Source of the DNA: Oscillospiraceae bacterium
Lineage (GTDB): Bacteria > Bacillota > Clostridia > Oscillospirales > Oscillospiraceae
Length of the DNA stretch: 54,067 nucleotides
Assembly: GCA_031261745.1 (NCBI GenBank)
Contig: JAISJC010000050.1
Coordinates: 1 to 54,067 of the forward strand
Direction of reading: 5' to 3'
Under the pieces are notes generated by a model that was not told where the DNA came from, did no database searches, and worked only from the letters and a program-made list of their open reading frames with translations. How positions within the stretch are numbered: the stretch's first letter is position 1; every line of letters begins with the position of its first letter. Below are positions 24,665 through 32,328 of the stretch, one piece after another. The position numbers and the translations under genes were made by a program.

Positions 24665-26241
24665 TGAGCAATAATTTTCCGTCAAAAGAGACAGTTGCGC
24701 GGATTCGGGCGCAATATCCCCTCGACACTCGCGTGGAACTCGTTTCGATGAACGATCCATATTCCAAGCTGATGCCCGGCGACCGCGGCAACGTGACAGG
24801 TGTTGACGATGCCGGTACGATTTTTGTGGATTGGGACTCCGGTTCGGGGCTTGGCATCGTCTACGGCGAGGACAGTGTGAAGAAAATTGAGCGTGAAATC
24901 CGGTACGCCACAGGCAAGGAATTTTGGTTGGACACCGTTGAACGCTACGGATTTGAGGAAGCGACAGGTATCTGTCAGCGGTATCTCGGCGTACATCTTC
25001 GCAATTTATTAGGACACGAGGTGGAGTTTTGTCACGAGCTTTTCGTCGCAATGGTGGAGGACCCGTTCACAAAGGCTGACCCCGCAAAAATCGTCTATCC
25101 GTATGATTTTGCAACCGCAAAAGACCGCGCGGAGGAGCAACTCTATCACGACAGCAGAAAGCGGAACAACGACTGCGCGGAGTCTATCGATGCCGCGATT
25201 CGTGATAGCCACGACTTAGCGAGCAATTACAATCTGCACGGAGCCGTGCGAAAAGTTGTCAGTGAGTACGGATTTGAACGTGTAAATCGCGTTATGGCGC
25301 GGCTGATTCAGCGTCACGACTATGACGGGCGATACTCGTATGCGAATAAAAAGTGGGCGGCTGAATTCATTGTGCCGGAGGCGGCGTTTGACAGGGCGGT
25401 TATGAACGCGCATCCCACATTGCTTAATGATTTTGTAAAGTATTTGCGCGAGATGTATACAGGAATTAACGCTATTCACTTCGCCCCGCCCTCTAATCCC
25501 GTTGCCGTCGAGCCGACTCAGATAAGTGTGCGGCTTGTAAACGCCGAACAGCGCGAGGCTGACGGTGCGTGGTTGAAGCTTCCCGCCACGGTTGAAGACC
25601 TTCAAGCCGTGTTTGAGCATATCCGACTTTTCGGTCCGTATGACGAGGGGTATATCGCTGTGGAGTTCAGCAGTCCGTACAAGGGCATTGCCGAAAATCT
25701 CTCGCCGAACGACAGCCTTGACGAGCTGAATATGCTGGCGTCGTATATTAAAGATATGGAATCGTGGGAAATTGACAAGCTGCAAGCGATTCTCACGGGC
25801 AAGGTTGCTGACGGAGTGGGCAACGCATCGGGGCTGATTAACTTGCTTGCCGCAGACAATTTCGCGTCATTCGATATTATTGGCGCAAATAATGCGGAGG
25901 AACTTGGTGCGTACTGGCTGCGCGAGCTGCCCGACGCCGTTCCGGAAAGTGTGACCGCCGCCGAATACGGCGCGCAATGCATCTCTGAGGAAAAAGGAGC
26001 GTTCACCGAATGGGGATACGCCTATCGCCGATATGACACAACCGATGAGTACGACGGCATCGTCCCGCAGGAGTACCTCATTGTGAAGAACGCGCTGTTT
26101 GACCTGCCAAGGAGGGTGGACGACGATTATATGAAACCTAATTCTACGATAGCGCAGTTGAGGGCGTCACGGCAAGCGTCGCCAGTGCCGCGAAAAAAGA
26201 AAGATGACAAAGATAAAGACAGGCACAAGCCGGAAAGGTAG
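24664..26241 (+). CDS. Multidomain DUF4314 / DUF3849 / ArdA-like antirestriction protein
   Basis: A 525-residue modular protein. Residues about 15-75 match DUF4314 (DTRVELVSMNDPYSKLMPGDRG). Residues about 140-235 match DUF3849 (SRKRNNDCAESIDAAI...). Residues about 295-480 resemble ArdA-type antirestriction domains, acidic DNA mimics (LFGPYDEGYIAVEFSSPYKGI...LEELGAYWLREL-like pattern). Such proteins would protect incoming DNA from restriction in a new host. The C-terminus ends ASPVPRKKKDDKDKD, a weak version of the basic tail carried by the next genes. It overlaps topB by one base. Confidence 0.78.
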   Translation: MSNNFPSKETVARIRAQYPLDTRVELVSMNDPYSKLMPGDRGNVTGVDDAGTIFVDWDSGSGLGIVYGEDSVKKIEREIRYATGKEFWLDTVERYGFEEATGICQRYLGVHLRNLLGHEVEFCHELFVAMVEDPFTKADPAKIVYPYDFATAKDRAEEQLYHDSRKRNNDCAESIDAAIRDSHDLASNYNLHGAVRKVVSEYGFERVNRVMARLIQRHDYDGRYSYANKKWAAEFIVPEAAFDRAVMNAHPTLLNDFVKYLREMYTGINAIHFAPPSNPVAVEPTQISVRLVNAEQREADGAWLKLPATVEDLQAVFEHIRLFGPYDEGYIAVEFSSPYKGIAENLSPNDSLDELNMLASYIKDMESWEIDKLQAILTGKVADGVGNASGLINLLAADNFASFDIIGANNAEELGAYWLRELPDAVPESVTAAEYGAQCISEEKGAFTEWGYAYRRYDTTDEYDGIVPQEYLIVKNALFDLPRRVDDDYMKPNSTIAQLRASRQASPVPRKKKDDKDKDRHKPER

Positions 26242-26246
26242 AGATT

Positions 26247-26783
26247 ATGGACGACGAGATTATTGGTGCGGAAATCGCGCCGTGGAAACCGGGTGAGGAC
26301 AAAATGTTATACAGACAAAGCCCCGGTGAGGGCTTCCACCGTTGGATAGGTCGCCTGCGCGGCGACTTCGGAAGCGCGGGCGACCAATTCTATCACGCTT
26401 GGTTCGACCCGCGCGACGGCGAGAGCAACGCGAATAAATCGCCGGAATTTCAGGCGGAGTTTCAGAGCGTTATGACCACGTTGCGGCAGAGCGTCCTCAA
26501 AAACTATGAGGCGATGGCGTTGTATTGCTGCGCTAATCCCGACGCGAAACTGCCGGGGCGCGACGGTCGATTCGGCTTTAAGCTGGAGACGGAGAGCCGC
26601 CAATATTTCATAAATTGTACGACGCTTCGGGACGATTACTTTTACATTTTTGCCTACGACAAACCCGCGCGCGAACGTGAGCAGCCCTCGGTACACGAAA
26701 CGATAACGGCGGCGCGCAGTGCGCCGCCCGCACCGAGAAAGACAAAATCTGAGGACAAGCACAAAACGGATATTGAGCATTGA
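26247..26783 (+). CDS. Hypothetical protein with shared basic C-terminal tail
   Basis: A 178-residue protein whose first 140 residues (WKPGEDKMLYRQSPGEGFHRWIG...) I do not recognise. The last 35 residues, beginning PSVHETITAARSAPPAPRK, belong to the tail family repeated in the following genes. It starts 5 bases after the preceding stop. The body resembles no enzyme known to me; the tail and position group it with the row of tailed proteins up to 30513. Confidence 0.7.
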   Translation: MDDEIIGAEIAPWKPGEDKMLYRQSPGEGFHRWIGRLRGDFGSAGDQFYHAWFDPRDGESNANKSPEFQAEFQSVMTTLRQSVLKNYEAMALYCCANPDAKLPGRDGRFGFKLETESRQYFINCTTLRDDYFYIFAYDKPAREREQPSVHETITAARSAPPAPRKTKSEDKHKTDIEH

Positions 26784-26793
26784 GGAGGGATTT

Positions 26794-27744
26794 GTGTTGG
26801 AGATGAAGGCAGTATTTGCAAGGAAAGAGAACAATTTCGAGCCGAAGGATTGCGTAATTGAGAAGGTCATCACATTATCCGCGGTTAAGTATGATGAATT
26901 TACGCGGAATATGCTCCGCAACCGCGACTTCATAAGGGATAACAAGCAGTCAATGTTTCACGACGGGGAAAACAAACTGCACGGACTGCTTGTAATCGGC
27001 GACGGGCGACGCGATGGTGTATTCATCGACTCGTCGGGGGCTGACTACGCGAGATACGCGGCGTTCATTCCGAATGCCGCAGACATTGTGACCGCGCTCC
27101 GCTATCCGTCGCTCACCGCGATGACACAGAAATTAGAGAAAGCGGTTGACCACGTCGTAGATAACGCGCGCAATCGCGCGGCGGACAACCTGTCCGGCAA
27201 TCGGGTATATGTCGATTTAGACGATTTAGGCAGCAAGTTCGGCTTGGATATACCGTGGAGTGTTGGAATCACAAACATATTTACGGATATGCTCGCGGAG
27301 AGAGCGGAGGTTTTGGAAATGGACTATGACGGTGAAAATCTGCGTATTTCAGTTGAACCTCTCGAAGTCACGCGCGAGCAGAAAAAGGAGCAAACAGATC
27401 TGTCCGACCCAACTACAACAATCGCAGATATGCACGAGTACGGCTACCACTACGACGGAATGATTCCGTTCGGGAAAGAGCGAGCATTGGAGCTTTTCGA
27501 TGCGGGCAATGAGGTTTACATGCTCTACGAGGATAACACCGAGGGTGCGGCCTTTGAGCGTGCGGATATTGAGAAATTCAAGGGCATATTCGGCGTTGAA
27601 AAAAGAAGTGAACCCGGACAGCCTGAATCGGAACCTGTTCACGACGAACACACTTCCGTTCACGAGAAAATTGTGGCGGCGCGCAGTGCGCCGTCCGCAC
27701 CGAGGAAGGCAAAATCTGAGAACAAGGAGGATATTGGACGATGA
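26794..27744 (+). CDS. DUF6329-like protein with shared C-terminal tail
   Basis: A 316-residue protein. The N-terminal 120 residues (KAVFARKENNFEPKDCVIEKV...LLVIGDGRRDGVFID) resemble, from memory, the DUF6329 family of mobile-element proteins. A second segment follows (about 165-300), with YGYHYDGMIPFGKERALELFDAG reading like a YodL-type unit. The tail TSVHEKIVAARSAPSAPRK closes it. GTG 26794 or TTG 26797 is the likely start (AGGAGGG 5-8 bases upstream); ATG 26803 is less well spaced. The stop overlaps the next ATG (ATGA). Confidence 0.7.
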   Translation: MLEMKAVFARKENNFEPKDCVIEKVITLSAVKYDEFTRNMLRNRDFIRDNKQSMFHDGENKLHGLLVIGDGRRDGVFIDSSGADYARYAAFIPNAADIVTALRYPSLTAMTQKLEKAVDHVVDNARNRAADNLSGNRVYVDLDDLGSKFGLDIPWSVGITNIFTDMLAERAEVLEMDYDGENLRISVEPLEVTREQKKEQTDLSDPTTTIADMHEYGYHYDGMIPFGKERALELFDAGNEVYMLYEDNTEGAAFERADIEKFKGIFGVEKRSEPGQPESEPVHDEHTSVHEKIVAARSAPSAPRKAKSENKEDIGR

Positions 27745-27745
27745 C
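27676..27745 (+). repeat. Direct repeat, copy 1 (tail + ribosome site + next start)
   Basis: About 70 bases encoding the tail (ARSAPSAPRKAKSENKEDIGR), including the AAGGAGG site and the start codon of the next gene. Roughly 90% identical to 28103-28170 over the last 60 bases; a shorter related copy is at 26709-26755. Confidence 0.9.
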
Positions 27746-28169
27746 GGATGAAGAAGCCGCGCTGTGGACGGCGCGGACGGAGAGCAGCCGCTACCGCTGG
27801 ACTGAGGACGAAATCGTTAGTCTGAGCAAGCGCGGCGCGATGTACTATTTAGGCGGCGTGGACGGCTTTTATATGAGAATCGAGAAGGACGGACTCCTGA
27901 CTGTCGGCGACTACGAGGGTGCGATTCCTCACATCGGCGAGGCATTTTTCACGATTCGGGCGACAAAGCAGTATAAGAATTTCGACGCTGCGTTCACAGC
28001 GGTGCTTGAACTCGGCGGGAAGAAGTTTCTCGTGGATATGTTCAGCGGCGATCCTCTCGTCGGCTATTCGGAACAGCCTTCGGTTCACAAACAGATAGAG
28101 GCATCGCGCAGTGCGCCGCCCGTGCCGAGAAAGACAAAATCTGAGAACAAGGAGGATATTGGGCGATGA
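27741..28169 (+). CDS. Hypothetical protein in a repeat-flanked cassette
   Basis: A 142-residue protein: about 107 residues of unrecognised body (MTDEEAALWTARTESSRYRW...MFSGDPLVGYSEQ), then the shared tail PSVHKQIEASRSAPPVPRK. It starts at ATG 27741 with AAGGAGG 10 bases upstream, overlapping the preceding stop by four bases. The whole gene lies between two near-identical DNA repeats that each contain a tail, a ribosome site and a start codon, so it looks like an exchangeable cassette. Confidence 0.7.
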   Translation: MTDEEAALWTARTESSRYRWTEDEIVSLSKRGAMYYLGGVDGFYMRIEKDGLLTVGDYEGAIPHIGEAFFTIRATKQYKNFDAAFTAVLELGGKKFLVDMFSGDPLVGYSEQPSVHKQIEASRSAPPVPRKTKSENKEDIGR

Positions 28170-28170
28170 C
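28103..28170 (+). repeat. Direct repeat, copy 2
   Basis: Second copy of the tail/ribosome-site/start module (see 27676-27745). It ends with the start codon of the TTRAP gene. Recombination between the copies would delete the 142-residue gene cleanly. Confidence 0.9.
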
Positions 28171-28369
28171 ATTTACATCCGAGGAGCGCAGATTGATTGC
28201 ACTGTACAGTTCTGACACGCGGGAGGACACCGCCGCGCAACTTCGGGAGGCGATTGACTACATTGACGAGCGCGACGTTCGCGCCGCCGCCGAGAGTGCC
28301 GCGCGAAAGCTGACCGCTATGACTGACCTCGCGTTCGCAGACGAATTCGCCGGGAGGTACGCATCGTGA
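28166..28369 (+). CDS. TTRAP-like transposon-transfer assisting protein
   Basis: A 67-residue protein (MTFTSEERRLIALYSSDTREDTAAQL...LTAMTDLAFADEF) matching the small helical TTRAP family found beside mobilisation genes of Tn1549-like elements. It overlaps the preceding gene and the following mobC by four bases each, so it belongs to the same translational unit. The exact role in transfer is not established. Confidence 0.82.
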   Translation: MTFTSEERRLIALYSSDTREDTAAQLREAIDYIDERDVRAAAESAARKLTAMTDLAFADEFAGRYAS

Positions 28370-28716
28370 GCGGTAAAAGCCCGAACCGCGTTCGCTCCGT
28401 GCAATTCCACTTTGCGGCGACAGAGGAGGAGTCCGCGCTGATCCGCAAGCGTATGGAGGAGATGGGCGTCACGAGCCTCGGCGCGTATATGAGAAAAATG
28501 TGCATTGACGGCTACCTCATTAACATTGACCTGTCGGACATCCGCGCGCTGGTGTCACTTTTGCGCCGTTGCTCAAACAACCTCAACCAAATCGCCAAGC
28601 GCGCGAACGAGACACGCAGCATCTATGCCGAGGATATTGAGGACTTGCGGCGGCGGTACGATACGCTGTGGGAAGCGGCGTCGGGGATTCTCTCGGGACT
28701 GGCGGAGATAAAATAG
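28366..28716 (+). CDS. mobC: MobC-type relaxosome accessory protein
   Basis: A 116-residue basic protein with the MobC/ribbon-helix-helix layout: VQFHFAATEEESALIRKRMEEMGVTSLGAYMRKM at the start, then LVSLLRRCSNNLNQIAKRANET, the family signature near residue 75. MobC helps the relaxase open the DNA at oriT. GTG 28366 overlaps the TTRAP stop. The relaxase itself lies 1.9 kb downstream, separated by the Fic-like and ToxIN genes, so the mobilisation operon looks interrupted by cargo. Confidence 0.88.
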   Translation: MSGKSPNRVRSVQFHFAATEEESALIRKRMEEMGVTSLGAYMRKMCIDGYLINIDLSDIRALVSLLRRCSNNLNQIAKRANETRSIYAEDIEDLRRRYDTLWEAASGILSGLAEIK

Positions 28717-28724
28717 AATTAATA

Positions 28725-28753
28725 TTGAAAAGCAGTGATTTTTGATGTATAAT
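28725..28753 (+). promoter_or_regulatory. Promoter of the Fic-like gene
   Basis: TTGAAA (28725-28730), a 17-base spacer and TATAAT (28748-28753), in the 90-base gap after mobC. Confidence 0.82.
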
Positions 28754-28806
28754 AACGTCAGTAAAACAGCGCGAGGAGATAATCAATCCTTTGAAAGGTA
28801 AAAACA

Positions 28807-29610
28807 ATGACCATTGAAAACAAGCACCATATGACGGTTGATGACAACATTTTCTTTGCGAAAAGAAATATTGTTGACCTGATATTCAAAAGTGCATTGT
28901 TGGAGGGTCTTGAGGTCACATTTTCCGACACCTACTCCGTCGTGAACGGCGGCGTGATTAACGGGATGAGCTTTGAGGACGCGCAAATCATTAATAACCT
29001 CAAACACGCTTGGCAGTTCGTTCTGTCCACCACTGATTACCCGATGAGTTTGAGTTACGTCTGTCAGATTCACAGGTACGTCGGCGCATCGCTCGACGAG
29101 TACAACGCGGGATTTCTTCGCAACCGCAACATCTTCGTGACGATGGGCGACGAGGAACCGTTCACGCCCGACCTGCTGAGTGAGGCAGACGCGCGTGACG
29201 AGATTGACCGCATCATGCAAACCGAGAACGAAACGGACAGAGCAATTTCGCTGATGCTCCACATTATGCGCCGTCAGATGTTCAACGACGGGAACAAGCG
29301 CGTCGCTATGCTCGCGGCAAATCAGGTGATGATAGCGAACGGAGCGGGAGTCATTTCAGTGCCGCCGTCGAAGCTCGGCGGGTTCATCGGAAACCTGACG
29401 GAGTATTACAGGAGCGGTGATATGGCTGACGCAAAACAATTCGTGTTCGAGCATTGCATCAGCGGGAACGGTGTTGAAAAGCACACCGAGCAACCCGAAG
29501 AAGCGAACCCGTCCGTCCACGACGCAATCCTCGCGGACAAAGAGGCAAGGCGCAATCAGCCGCCGACGACGAAACCCGAGGGCAAGAGCAAGGATGACCC
29601 GTTGCTGTGA
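28807..29610 (+). CDS. Fic-like protein with Gln in place of catalytic His, tailed
   Basis: A 267-residue Fic/Doc-fold protein (NGMSFEDAQIINNLKHAWQFVL..., Fic loop at 157-165). Canonical Fic proteins read HxFx(D/E)GN(K/G)R; here it is QMFNDGNKR, so Gln157 replaces the catalytic His while the nucleotide-binding residues remain. Classic AMPylation is therefore doubtful. The C-terminal 35 residues, beginning PSVHDAILADKEARRNQPP, are almost the same as the end of the ToxN protein downstream. It has its own promoter (28725-28753). AGGTA precedes the ATG. Confidence 0.85.
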   Translation: MTIENKHHMTVDDNIFFAKRNIVDLIFKSALLEGLEVTFSDTYSVVNGGVINGMSFEDAQIINNLKHAWQFVLSTTDYPMSLSYVCQIHRYVGASLDEYNAGFLRNRNIFVTMGDEEPFTPDLLSEADARDEIDRIMQTENETDRAISLMLHIMRRQMFNDGNKRVAMLAANQVMIANGAGVISVPPSKLGGFIGNLTEYYRSGDMADAKQFVFEHCISGNGVEKHTEQPEEANPSVHDAILADKEARRNQPPTTKPEGKSKDDPLL

Positions 29611-29663
29611 TTTGACTTTGACTTTGCAACCGTTCGGGGCATAATAAGTTCATAAAATCGCTG

Positions 29664-29692
29664 TTGACATTGTGAGGCTCGGAGTGTATAAT
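29664..29692 (+). promoter_or_regulatory. Consensus toxIN promoter
   Basis: TTGACA (29664-29669), exactly 17 bases, then TATAAT (29687-29692): a perfect consensus, as expected for an antitoxin RNA that must be abundant. Confidence 0.93.
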
Positions 29693-29730
29693 AAGGATGT
29701 ACCGATGAGGTACGCGCACAAGTAATGCGG

Positions 29731-29841
29731 GTGTTTCGCCGCCGTAAGTGCGAATCATATATTCACAGTGTTTCGCCGCTGCAAGCGCGAATCATATATT
29801 CACGGCGTTTCGCCGCCGTAAGTGCGAATGATAATGCAGAG
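29731..29841 (+). repeat. ToxI tandem repeats, 37-base unit
   Basis: Unit 1 is 29731-29767, unit 2 is 29768-29804, and unit 3 starts at 29805 and keeps identity to about 29829 before diverging. Differences between units 1 and 2 are single-base transitions. Confidence 0.93.
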
Positions 29842-29869
29842 GGCGGGTTATCCCGCCCTCTATGTTTTT
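29838..29869 (+). terminator. Terminator between toxI and toxN
   Basis: AGAGGGCGGG (29838-29847) pairs with CCCGCCCTCT (29852-29861) around TTAT, followed by ATG and five T. Partial read-through would supply toxN mRNA. Confidence 0.9.
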
Positions 29870-29886
29870 GTACCGGAGGGCATTCA

Positions 29887-30513
29887 ATGTCAAAGCTGAT
29901 GTTTTACGAAGTTGACCGCGAGTACATAGAGTTTCTTACTCACGTCGATGATAAGGTGCCGAAAATCGACTACTCGGTAACAGGTGGTCACGAGAAATTT
30001 CTCTGCGGAATCGTTCTCGCTGTCAACGGGTTTAATTACTTTGCGCCCATATCCTCTTTCAACATTCCGCAACGTACAAATTATATAATACTCAGCGAGA
30101 GCGGAAAAGCAGTGAGCAGTATTCGGTTTTCATTTATGATTCCAATACCGCCCGGCGTCGCGGCGGTTAAAAATATTGCCGCAGAACCATCAATCCAGTA
30201 TCGCCGCTTGTTAGAACAAGAGTGGCGATTCTGTGTGAAAAATTCTGATGAAATTCATCGCAGAGCGAGAGCGATATATAACATTGTCGTAAACAGAGAG
30301 AATGAGTTTATCTCAAAAAACTGTTGCGACTTCAAAGCTCTCGAAGCCGCCTGTGCTGAGTACGCCAAGGCGCACCCCGCGAAGGAACAGCCAGCAACCG
30401 AATTAGGCAAACCCTCTGTCCACGACGCAATCCTCGCGGATCGAGAAGCAAAACGCAATCAGCCGCCAAAACCACCCGCGCCGGACAAGGGCAAAGATGA
30501 TCCCGCGCGCTAA
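29887..30513 (+). CDS. toxN: ToxN/AbiQ-family endoribonuclease toxin with added tail
   Basis: A 208-residue protein. Residues 1-165 align by eye with ToxN/AbiQ: FYEVDREYIEFL, DDKVP, KFLCGIVL, YFAPISS, IRFSFMIPIP, NSDEI and CCDFKALE are all family landmarks in the right order. These toxins are endoribonucleases with antiphage activity, neutralised by ToxI. The normal family length is about 165-180; the extra C-terminus carries PSVHDAILADREAKRNQPP, the tail also found on the Fic-like protein and, more loosely, on four neighbouring proteins. GGAGGG lies 7 bases before the ATG. Confidence 0.92.
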   Translation: MSKLMFYEVDREYIEFLTHVDDKVPKIDYSVTGGHEKFLCGIVLAVNGFNYFAPISSFNIPQRTNYIILSESGKAVSSIRFSFMIPIPPGVAAVKNIAAEPSIQYRRLLEQEWRFCVKNSDEIHRRARAIYNIVVNRENEFISKNCCDFKALEAACAEYAKAHPAKEQPATELGKPSVHDAILADREAKRNQPPKPPAPDKGKDDPAR

Positions 30514-30528
30514 CCGAATACCGAAACC

Positions 30529-30566
30529 AGCCGCCGACAGTTCAAACGCTGTCGGCGGCTGCTTTT
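30529..30566 (+). terminator. Terminator after toxN
   Basis: AGCCGCCGACAG (30529-30540) pairs perfectly with CTGTCGGCGGCT (30549-30560), followed by GCTTTT. Confidence 0.9.
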
Positions 30567-30599
30567 GTTATTCGTATTTTTTGTTGGAGGTGAATGTTA

Positions 30600-32000
30600 A
30601 TGGCGACTACACGGTTGATGGCGCTGCACGCTGGTAGCGGTCGGAGCATTGCGAAAGCGTTACAAGACAACGTGGATTATTTGGAGAACCCTTTGAAGAC
30701 AGACGACGGAGAGCTTGTCACGGGCTATGAGTGCGACCCGCGCCTTGCCGACGAACAGTTTATGCTTTCCAAGCGCGAGTACATAACCGCCACCGGGCGC
30801 AGTCAGGACAAACACGATGTGATTGCTTATCATTTGCGGCAGAGTTTTAAGCCCGGCGAGGTCACGCCGGAGGAGGCTAACCGCATCGGCGTGGAACTTG
30901 CGATGCGCTTCACAAAAGGCCGCCACGCCTTTATCGTCGCCACGCATATAGATAAATCACATATTCACAACCACATTTGTTTCAACTCCACGACACTTGA
31001 TTGTAAACACAAATTCCGCAATTTTCATTTCTCGGCGTTCGCCGTGCGGCGCATCAGCGATTTACTTTGCGCCGAGAACAGTCTGTCGGTGGTACAAGAC
31101 CCGAAGCCATCGCCGGGGAAGGATTACGGCGAGTGGCTTGGCGACAACAGAACGCCATCGGCTGCTGAACTTGTTCGCCGCGGCATAGACTCCGCGCTGG
31201 AACGCAAGCCCGCGACCTTCGAGGGCTTCCTCGCGCTGATTGAGGCGGCAGGCTTCGCCGTCAAGCGCGGAGCGCACGTCAAATTCACCGCACCGGGGTT
31301 TACGAAAGGGACGCGCTGTGACACCCTGCGCGGAAACTATACGGAGGAAGCTATACGAGAACGCATCGCCGGTCGGCGCGCCGCTCCCGCGGGGAGATCT
31401 GTCGACGCAACTAAAAAGCCGGGGTTACTCATTGACATTCAAGCGAAGATGCGCGAGGGTAAGGGAGCGGGCTATGAGCGTTGGGCGAAGGTTCACAATC
31501 TAAAACAGATGGCGCAGACCCTCATCTACTTACAGGAACACGGTATGGACGACTACGACGCTCTCGCGGAGAAGACGGCGGCGGCGACCGCGCGGTTCAA
31601 TGATCTGTCAGATAAAATGAAAAGTCTTGACGAGAGGCTTGCCGCCAACGCCGCTCTGCAAAAGAACATCGTCAACTACTCCAAGACCCGCGCCGTCTAT
31701 GTTGAGTACCGCAAGGCGGGCTACTCCAAGAAGTTCAAAGAGTTGCACGAGGCGGACATTCTGATTCACCAAACCGCAAAGAAAGCCTTCGACGAACTCG
31801 GCTTGAAAAAGATTCCGACCGTCGCGTCGCTCCGCGCGGACTACGCGCCCCTGCTCGAAGAAAAGAGAAACACCTACCGCGAATACACGGAGGCGCGGAG
31901 TGAGATGCGCGAACTTTTAATTGCGAAATCCAATGTTGACAGGCTTCTGAACATCACGGATTCGCGTCCCGAACGCGAACAAACCGAACAGAATTTGTGA
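30600..32000 (+). CDS. MOBP-like relaxase / mobilisation nuclease
   Basis: A 466-residue relaxase that would nick oriT and pilot the transferred strand. The N-terminal 200 residues hold Tyr27 in VDYLENPLKT (like the YxxNPEKT motif, probable nicking Tyr) and the metal-binding set H116-I-D118-KS-H121-I-H123-NH. The C-terminal half is a helical region with coiled-coil character. ATG 30600 is preferred over ATG 30594 because GGAGG ends 9 bases upstream. It partners with MobC (28366-28716). It lacks the PSVH tail seen on neighbouring proteins. Confidence 0.92.
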   Translation: MATTRLMALHAGSGRSIAKALQDNVDYLENPLKTDDGELVTGYECDPRLADEQFMLSKREYITATGRSQDKHDVIAYHLRQSFKPGEVTPEEANRIGVELAMRFTKGRHAFIVATHIDKSHIHNHICFNSTTLDCKHKFRNFHFSAFAVRRISDLLCAENSLSVVQDPKPSPGKDYGEWLGDNRTPSAAELVRRGIDSALERKPATFEGFLALIEAAGFAVKRGAHVKFTAPGFTKGTRCDTLRGNYTEEAIRERIAGRRAAPAGRSVDATKKPGLLIDIQAKMREGKGAGYERWAKVHNLKQMAQTLIYLQEHGMDDYDALAEKTAAATARFNDLSDKMKSLDERLAANAALQKNIVNYSKTRAVYVEYRKAGYSKKFKELHEADILIHQTAKKAFDELGLKKIPTVASLRADYAPLLEEKRNTYREYTEARSEMRELLIAKSNVDRLLNITDSRPEREQTEQNL

Positions 32001-32088
32001 CCACCTCTCGAAATAAAATAGCGGGCAACGCCCGCGCAGCCGTCCCCGCAACGCGGGGGCGATCGATGGGGGTTTGGGGTTCTCCCCA

Positions 32089-32169
32089 GCGAGCAGCAGA
32101 CCGGTGTGTACCGGTCTGCACTGCTCGCCACGTGTTGCAACAGAGGAAAACCCTTGCGAATAAAGGGTT
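32089..32169 (+). other. Hairpin cluster after the relaxase (oriT or element-end candidate)
   Basis: Hairpin 1: GCAGACCGGT/ACCGGTCTGC (32096-32105/32110-32119) extended outward by GCGAGCA/TGCTCGC (32089-32095/32122-32128), 17 bp in all. Next comes the palindrome TGTTGCAACA (32133-32142), then AACCCTT/AAGGGTT (32149-32155/32163-32169). No T-run follows hairpin 1, so simple termination is unlikely. Similar hairpin strings follow relaxase genes of Tn1549-like elements as I remember them. The flanks (32001-32088 and 32170-32290) show nothing else I can name. Confidence 0.5.
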
Positions 32170-32293
32170 ATTACGAGAGTGCAAAAGCGTAAAAACTGTC
32201 GAAGTCACGATAACTTTTTCAACGCAGATACAAAATACGAGAGAGCAAGACAACGTGGATTGCGGAATGACGAGGCATTGAGATAATAATCAC

Positions 32294-32322
32294 TTGACAA
32301 GCTAAAGCCTCCGCTATATAAT
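32294..32322 (+). promoter_or_regulatory. Consensus promoter of the surface operon
   Basis: TTGACA (32294-32299), 17 bases, TATAAT (32317-32322). It begins transcription about 215 bases before the first gene, leaving a long leader. Confidence 0.92.
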
Positions 32323-32328
32323 ATCTAA

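Larger units (their letters stand above)
29699..29869 (+). ncRNA. toxI: ToxI antitoxin RNA (type III toxin-antitoxin)
   Basis: Between a perfect promoter and an intrinsic terminator lie about 2.7 tandem 37-base repeats (29731-29841), directly upstream of a ToxN-family gene. This is the defining layout of type III systems: ToxN cuts the repeat RNA into units that wrap and inhibit it, and the terminator sets the RNA-to-toxin ratio. Each unit contains TTCGC...GCGAA, able to form a small stem. The 5' end is estimated from the -10 position. Confidence 0.9.

Noticed and set aside
29731..29841. Tandem repeats as a small CRISPR array
   Set aside because: The 37-base units are contiguous with no spacers and precede a ToxN gene; they are the ToxI antitoxin repeats.
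29725..29886. An upstream start adding about 54 residues to ToxN
   Set aside because: It would translate through the ToxI repeats and terminator; ATG 29887 has a proper ribosome site and matches the family start.
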